Shown: one piece after another, positions 59,678 to 64,000 of the stretch
How the letters are laid out: each line of letters begins with the position of its first letter
Numbering within the stretch: position 1 is the first letter of the stretch
Assembly (NCBI GenBank): GCA_028023455.1
Contig: JAQFVV010012509.1
Location: 556,001 to 620,000 of the forward strand
Reading direction: 5' to 3'
DNA: 64,000 nucleotides
Source: Epiperipatus broadwayi
Taxonomy: Eukaryota > Onychophora > Udeonychophora > Euonychophora > Peripatidae
The notes under the pieces: generated by a model
The model's database searches: none
The model's input: only the letters and a program-made list of their open reading frames with translations
What the model was told of the DNA's origin: nothing
Position numbers and translations under genes: made by a program

Positions 59678-59754
59678 AAACTTCTGAATTGGTTTAAACT
59701 TGAATTCCATTTTGGCAGGCTTTTCTTCAATATGTCTAACAGTTTTACAGTAAA
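59678..59754 (-). CDS. candidate exon of gene A, 25 codons
   Basis: The minus reading after ATAAAATAG is two bases, then YCKTVRHIEEKPAKMEFKFK and PIQKF, then the strong donor TTT|GTAAGT. The exon ends in phase 0. A second frame is also open, but the chosen one has the more protein-like mix of charged residues. The acceptor is pyrimidine-poor. Confidence 0.42.
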
Positions 59755-59759
59755 CTATT

Positions 59760-60676
59760 TTATAATTATCAGTTGATGGTCATAATGTGTTCTCATGTGT
59801 GCAGGTCAAATAGAATCTGTATTCAATTAATTACAGATTGTCAATAACAAATATTTTGTATTTATATGCTGGGAAATAGCTAGAGAAATATAACTCTACT
59901 GATCTTTACTTAATTCAATTCCATTTCAATTCAATCCAATTCTTTCACTTTCTAATAATTTTCAATTCTTCAGTTCTCTTCCAGTCTCTCCCCCCCCCCC
60001 CAAATAAAAAATCTGTGCTGGCTTATTTATTAAGTTGTGCCAAGTGGCTGGTTGTAAAAATTAACAGACCAATTAAATTGTTGTATGTGAATACATTTAT
60101 ATACAATTAATAACTCTCCATCTATAAACATAAATGACAACTAATTAAGCTGTCCAATATTACTTTAGATTGCAATAAAAATATGCTTAATAATTAATTA
60201 TAAATTAATTTAAAATAACTAATTTTAAATCTGTTTGTCAACTATTGTTTAATAATAAAATACTAAATATTTCTATAGTTCCAATTTAATAATATTGATA
60301 AATTGTATTAACACCATTAAAATTAATTCATCTGATAGACTGTATGTAAAAAGTCTCACAGACAATCTGGCAGAGGGCTAACACACACCTTGAACAGCCC
60401 AATTCTTTATCACTTTCAGGAGATTTATTGATGAAATTTATCGATTTTTATTCTATAATCTAGCAATCATGAGACCACACTACTAATATTAATAGATTTA
60501 ACATCAAATAATTATTATTAATTAAAATTTAAATTTTTAGATAATTGACTATTTAAATAAGGCTTGAAAAACATTGAGCCCAACCATAAAGTTACAATGT
60601 ATATATTACAGCATTGAAGAAGATTGTTAAACTGTTAAATAATCAGATATTTTAAAAAATGTGGAATAATAAAATA
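59760..60676. other. AT-rich sequence, presumably intron
   Basis: A run of 12 C (59990-60001) is the main oddity. Nothing else recognised. Confidence 0.4.
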
Positions 60677-61654
60677 CACCTGGGTCTAGTTTTACACGAT
60701 AGATAGGTTCCTCAGAAAACACGTGCAAACGAAATCGCACAAAAATAGATGTAACTTACCTTGAGAAAGGGGGGATACAAACTGATTTTTCAAAAATCAG
60801 GTAAAAGCAAAGCACCAATGTACAATTACTTTAAAATTCGTGCAAAAAAAAATAAGGAAATAAAATATGACTAATAAAAAATTTCAAATTTGAAAAAAAT
60901 TGATACAAGTCAAACTTTTTTTTAACTATAATATTTAATTTTATTCAAAATAATATATTTTTATGCATAGTTTACAGTACAGTAATTTACATTTTTTTAT
61001 ATACATTTTAATTATTATCACTATTTGCTGATAAACAGGTTCGTTTGCAAACTGGTAAAAAATCAGATTCTTCAGAAGAGGAAATACAATTAGTGCCAAC
61101 TTCACTCTCATGTTGTGTTAATGGCTTTCTGGTGACAACGTAATTAGTAATTAATCTTTGTAATTTTTAAATTGTTAATTACAATTAAAAATCAGATTTT
61201 AATTTTTAATTGTCAAATTTAATTGTGCCCATTACTATTACTCACCTTTTAAAAATAAACTTGTGGACACTAAATGATTAATAATTGATTACGTTCTTTT
61301 TTAAAAAGCAAAAACAGAATGTGATTTAAAATGCAAAATTAACACGCACAATGTTTGAACAAATTTACATTATAATCTTGTAAAATTTAATGTGTGTATA
61401 CATAAAATGTGGAAATCATGATTTTAATTTCATTATTGCATAAAATCTTATCATTATAAAGCACTGAAAATATTGAAATTACTAAGATGAAAGTCGAATT
61501 CCAATAATGTGCTATTACTTTCAATATGATGTAAGTGCGCGAAATTTATTATTTAAAGTAATAGCGCATTATCGGAGTTCGACTTCCGAAGAAACATGAA
61601 TCGCGTAACTTCAAAATCGCGTTAAATAAATCCGCGTAAAAAGAGACCCAGGTG
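60677..61654. mobile_element. Tigger/pogo-like DNA element, non-autonomous
   Basis: Ends CACCTGGGTCTAGTTTTAC (60677) and, on the complement, CACCTGGGTCTCTTTTTAC (to 61654) are inverted repeats; TA lies outside each (60675-60676 and 61655-61656). Subterminal words such as CGCGTAACTTC and AATCGCGTTAA resemble the TACGCG-type repeats next to pogo/Tigger ends. The 978 bp hold no transposase; a minus-strand patch EVGTNCISSSEESDF (about 61110-61065) might be the acidic tail of one. An inner hairpin has arms at 61491-61521 and 61555-61585 (27 of 31 positions complementary). Confidence 0.78.
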
Positions 61655-61740
61655 TACTGCATTTGCATTACTATTTATAATAATAAAAATACTTAATTGT
61701 AAATTATTAGAGAAAAAATATATAGTTAATAATAAATTTG
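61655..61740. repeat. 28-bp inverted repeat, left partner
   Basis: 61679-61706 (AATAATAAAAATACTTAATT...) is repeated in inverse, without mismatch, at 62039-62066. The pair encloses the GIY-YIG remnant. Confidence 0.8.
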
Positions 61741-62040
61741 GCTGAACGTTTTCGAGGAACCGTGCCTCATACTCATAGCCTTCGTGAAAATGTACTTAAT
61801 ATATGTAAATGAGAATATTCAAATGAGTTACTGTTACGTAGCCCATTTTTTCGAGATGTCGAAGCACGTGTCTCTTCTGTTGATTGCATGGATGTCTCTG
61901 TTAATGTAGAATGCCTCCTTTATTTTTCTCCTGTAGTCGTTTGGTTCTGAGCATAAAATAACGGGGTTAGCGGGTATGAAATTGTGCCCTGATTGTTTAG
62001 TATGTTCAAAAAATGCAGAAGATGTACTGCTGTTCGCTTA
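61740..62040 (-). pseudogene. Penelope-like GIY-YIG nuclease C-terminal remnant
   Basis: The minus strand from about 62038 to the stop at 61836-61834 is open: ANSSTSSAFFEHTKQSGHNF, then DYRRKIKEAFYINRDIHAIN, then RRDTCFDISKKWAT. This is the second half of a Penelope-type GIY-YIG nuclease: EH....H.F..., the RR.KIKEA..I catalytic Glu helix, and the final N-R. The Glu is kept. The first half (GIY and YIG strands) is missing, cut off at the right inverted repeat. Downstream, at about 61790-61740, CACGAAGGC...CCTCGAAAACG may be a decayed hammerhead, located where such elements carry one. Confidence 0.72.
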
Positions 62041-62066
62041 ATTTACAATTAAGTATTTTTATTATT
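62039..62066. repeat. 28-bp inverted repeat, right partner
   Basis: Perfect inverse of 61679-61706. It abuts the truncated nuclease reading. Confidence 0.8.
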
Positions 62067-62336
62067 ACAAATAAGGAGAAATTAAAACCACACTTATTAC
62101 TATTTATAATGATATTTTTTAGACATGTGACCCTACCACTTTCTCATTCACATAACAAAACTAGTGGCTTTTTCTTTAGATTTTGATTATTAAATTGAGT
62201 CTTCATTTTTGAGACTACCAATCTTGAAACAATAAGCAGTAAGAGGTTTTAGTCACTAAGACTCTAGCTAATTGAGCATTAAAACTCGGGCAATTGACCA
62301 TCTTCCTAATGTTCAACTATAAAAAAGTAAACTTAC

Positions 62337-62368
62337 ATTGGAACATTTTGGTGATCATGATATTAAAA
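62337..62368 (-). CDS. weak candidate exon of gene A
   Basis: One base, FNIMITKMFQ, one base, then the donor CAAT|GTAAGT on minus; its phase fits the exon at 59754. The acceptor (CTATTAAAG) is weak and the segment is only 32 nt, so the support is mostly the phase match. Confidence 0.22.
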
Positions 62369-62369
62369 C

Positions 62370-63495
62370 TTTAATAGATTAAGATGTTTTCTATTATTTT
62401 AACCTTTGGTTCCCAGTTAAAGCTAATTATTTTCTGAAAAAAAAAAAAGATTATCTTAAGATAGTTTAGCTAATAAATAGTACATATTTTTGCTAATAAC
62501 TTTTAAATATTAAATTTTTAAAAAAACTGATAATTTATGGCTATGAAATCACCCTTAATTAACACTTGCATTTGCTAAGCATAAAAAAAACATAATTTTT
62601 TAAAAAATTTGGACATTAAAGTACATAAAAATAAATAATCTAGTTTCGAAAATATATATATAATAGTTTATTGCTTGAAGTTCATTTGAAAATTCAGATG
62701 AAAGTCAATTACAGGAGAGAAACAAAACTGAGATGAATCCATGGATATTGATTGCCATTGTTCTAAACCATGCACATAAACAAAATTTTCATGACATGCA
62801 TTAAATAAAATTGTGACTACTTTTAAGAAATATTAAAAGTGCACATATATATGTTTTTCATTTTTAAAAAAAAAAATATTTTTTTAAAAATAAAATTTAC
62901 AATTTATTATTTGTCATCTTTTAATCAACTTTCTGGTTGTATAATAAGCTATTACAATTCTACAAGTGCTTGCAAGAATATCATATTTTTAAATCGATTC
63001 CACTGACATGTATAAATTACAAATATAAATGCTAGGGTTTTTTTTTTTTGTTATTATATATATATAAAACTACATATTCTGCTGTCAATCCCTTAAGATT
63101 CGTTAAAATACATTTAAACATAAACACACACAACTTATCTAGTATATATAGTAATTTAAAAAACATAAGCCCACAACCATTAATAATATACTTCAAAACA
63201 AATTTTAATTTTTAAAATCAATGCAATTTTACGATTTTTTTTTATTGTTGCATATAATTTAAAATAATATTTATATATTTTTTTAAAAACATAGCCGTTG
63301 TATACAAACTCCAATATTTTTTTAATCGTTTACTTTAACCAAATCTAAATTTTTACATTCTAATATCAGAAAAAGTAGATATTTAATTCTGCGTTGAGAA
63401 TAGTATCACTCAAAACGTTTTTTACAACCACCTCTATGATATTAACAATCATGTAAGTATTTTAAGTATAAAGTTTGATTTTTTTCTAAAATCAA
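62370..63495. other. AT-rich non-coding
   Basis: No feature recognised; T and A runs and (TA)n only. Confidence 0.45.
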
Positions 63496-63511
63496 TTAAC
63501 AGTTCAATTAA

Positions 63512-63624
63512 ATTTTTTTCCCCATATGTCATAGCATCTGCCGGGAGACGAACCAACAACCGTCTGCAAACAACTACTTGCTTGCAAGGCAGCTGCGCTG
63601 ATCTCTTGGCTAACAAGGCATGAC
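63512..63624 (-). repeat. tRNA-derived SINE, copy 4, with 16-bp target duplication
   Basis: On minus: GTTAGCCAAGAGATCAGCGC, CTGCCTTGCAAGC, the extended arm, GGTTGTTGGTTCGTCTCC, AGATGCTATGACATATG, then G and A tail. TTAACAGTTCAATTAA (63496-63511) and TTAACAGTTCGATTAA (63625-63640) differ at one position, a clear target duplication. Confidence 0.87.
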
Positions 63625-63640
63625 TTAACAGTTCGATTAA

Positions 63641-64000
63641 TTGGTAGAAATAGATTGGAATGTAACTACAAGTAAAATGCTATCATAAACTTTCAGACAA
63701 CCTAGAAGAGTTTTTATTTACTTTTCTCTTGCTGCTAATTGAATATTCTGTTCAATTGGTTTTTGTATTTATCTATATTTTTAAAAGAGCTTTTTTAATC
63801 ATTTTTTAATCAAAAAATTTAGAGGATGTTAATCAAAAATTATCATTCTCTAAATTTTTTAATCCAAAATATATCTATAATAATCATTTGAAGATAATAC
63901 TTAGGTGTGAGATATAAATATTACATGTTACATTTGTAATAACTACTGCAAAAATGATCAATCCATGTTAATTAGTATAAGATTATAAAATGTTTTACTA
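63641..64000. other. AT-rich non-coding
   Basis: A small inverted repeat around AAAAAATTTAGAG (63815 and 63851) only. Confidence 0.45.

Noticed and set aside
1-64000. CRISPR arrays, operons, ribosome binding sites, rho-independent terminators
   Set aside because: No regularly spaced repeats and no prokaryotic gene organisation; the retroelements and split exons show an animal nuclear genome.

Overview
The window is a very AT-rich piece (by eye about three quarters A+T) of an animal nuclear genome. No bacterial gene layout, CRISPR array, rRNA gene or intact tRNA gene is visible. The evidence for a metazoan, probably an invertebrate, is a set of decayed retroelements and DNA transposons: RTE-like LINE fragments, Penelope-like elements with GIY-YIG nuclease remnants, two ZBED/SCAND3-like hAT elements and one ZMYM1/TTF-like hAT remnant, tRNA-derived SINEs and Tc1/mariner-type inverted-repeat elements. 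The mixture would suit an arthropod such as a chelicerate, but I cannot fix the phylum.

Host genes. Small exon-like segments on the minus strand suggest two split genes whose introns hold the repeats. Gene A (about 62.4 to 45.9 kb) is supported best at 46196-45955, where two exons in compatible phase flank a 57-nt intron. Weaker candidate exons lie upstream at 48298, 47990, 59319, 59754 and 62368. Gene B may start at 43410 with an ATG preceded by an in-frame stop, continue at 41830, and perhaps have further exons at 14561 and 9022. I recognise neither product.

Layout. 1.0-2.1 kb: a Penelope-like RT/GIY-YIG remnant plus an inverted copy of its nuclease end. 2.1-6 kb: a SINE with a target duplication, then LINE pieces on the minus strand. 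7-9.6 kb: LINE remnants on plus. 11.5-16.8 kb: paired SINE-like repeats, a LINE 3' end, and a 762-bp Penelope-like tandem unit with a 13-bp target duplication. 18-22.6 kb: inverted repeat pairs and a 1.08-kb foldback. 28.3-31.3 kb: a hAT element inserted in a ribozyme-bearing repeat. 35.1-35.9 kb: a TA-flanked inverted-repeat element. 37.8-39.7 kb: LINE remnants. 50.2-53.9 kb: two hAT elements side by side. 60.7-62.1 kb: a Tigger/pogo-like element next to another GIY-YIG remnant.

The most interesting observation is a dispersed repeat of about 350 bp that carries a hammerhead ribozyme motif of type I topology next to a pol III B-box-like 3' end. There are copies near 18.3, 24.9, 28.4, 31.2, 40.5 and 56.9 kb. 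Three keep the CUGANGA and GAAA core, and the outer part of stem I shows compensatory change between copies. Several unrelated repeats here, including this one and the Penelope-like element, occur as head-to-head inverted pairs with their 3' ends facing outward. Together these suggest small ribozyme-bearing RNAs moved by the Penelope-like machinery; that link is inference.
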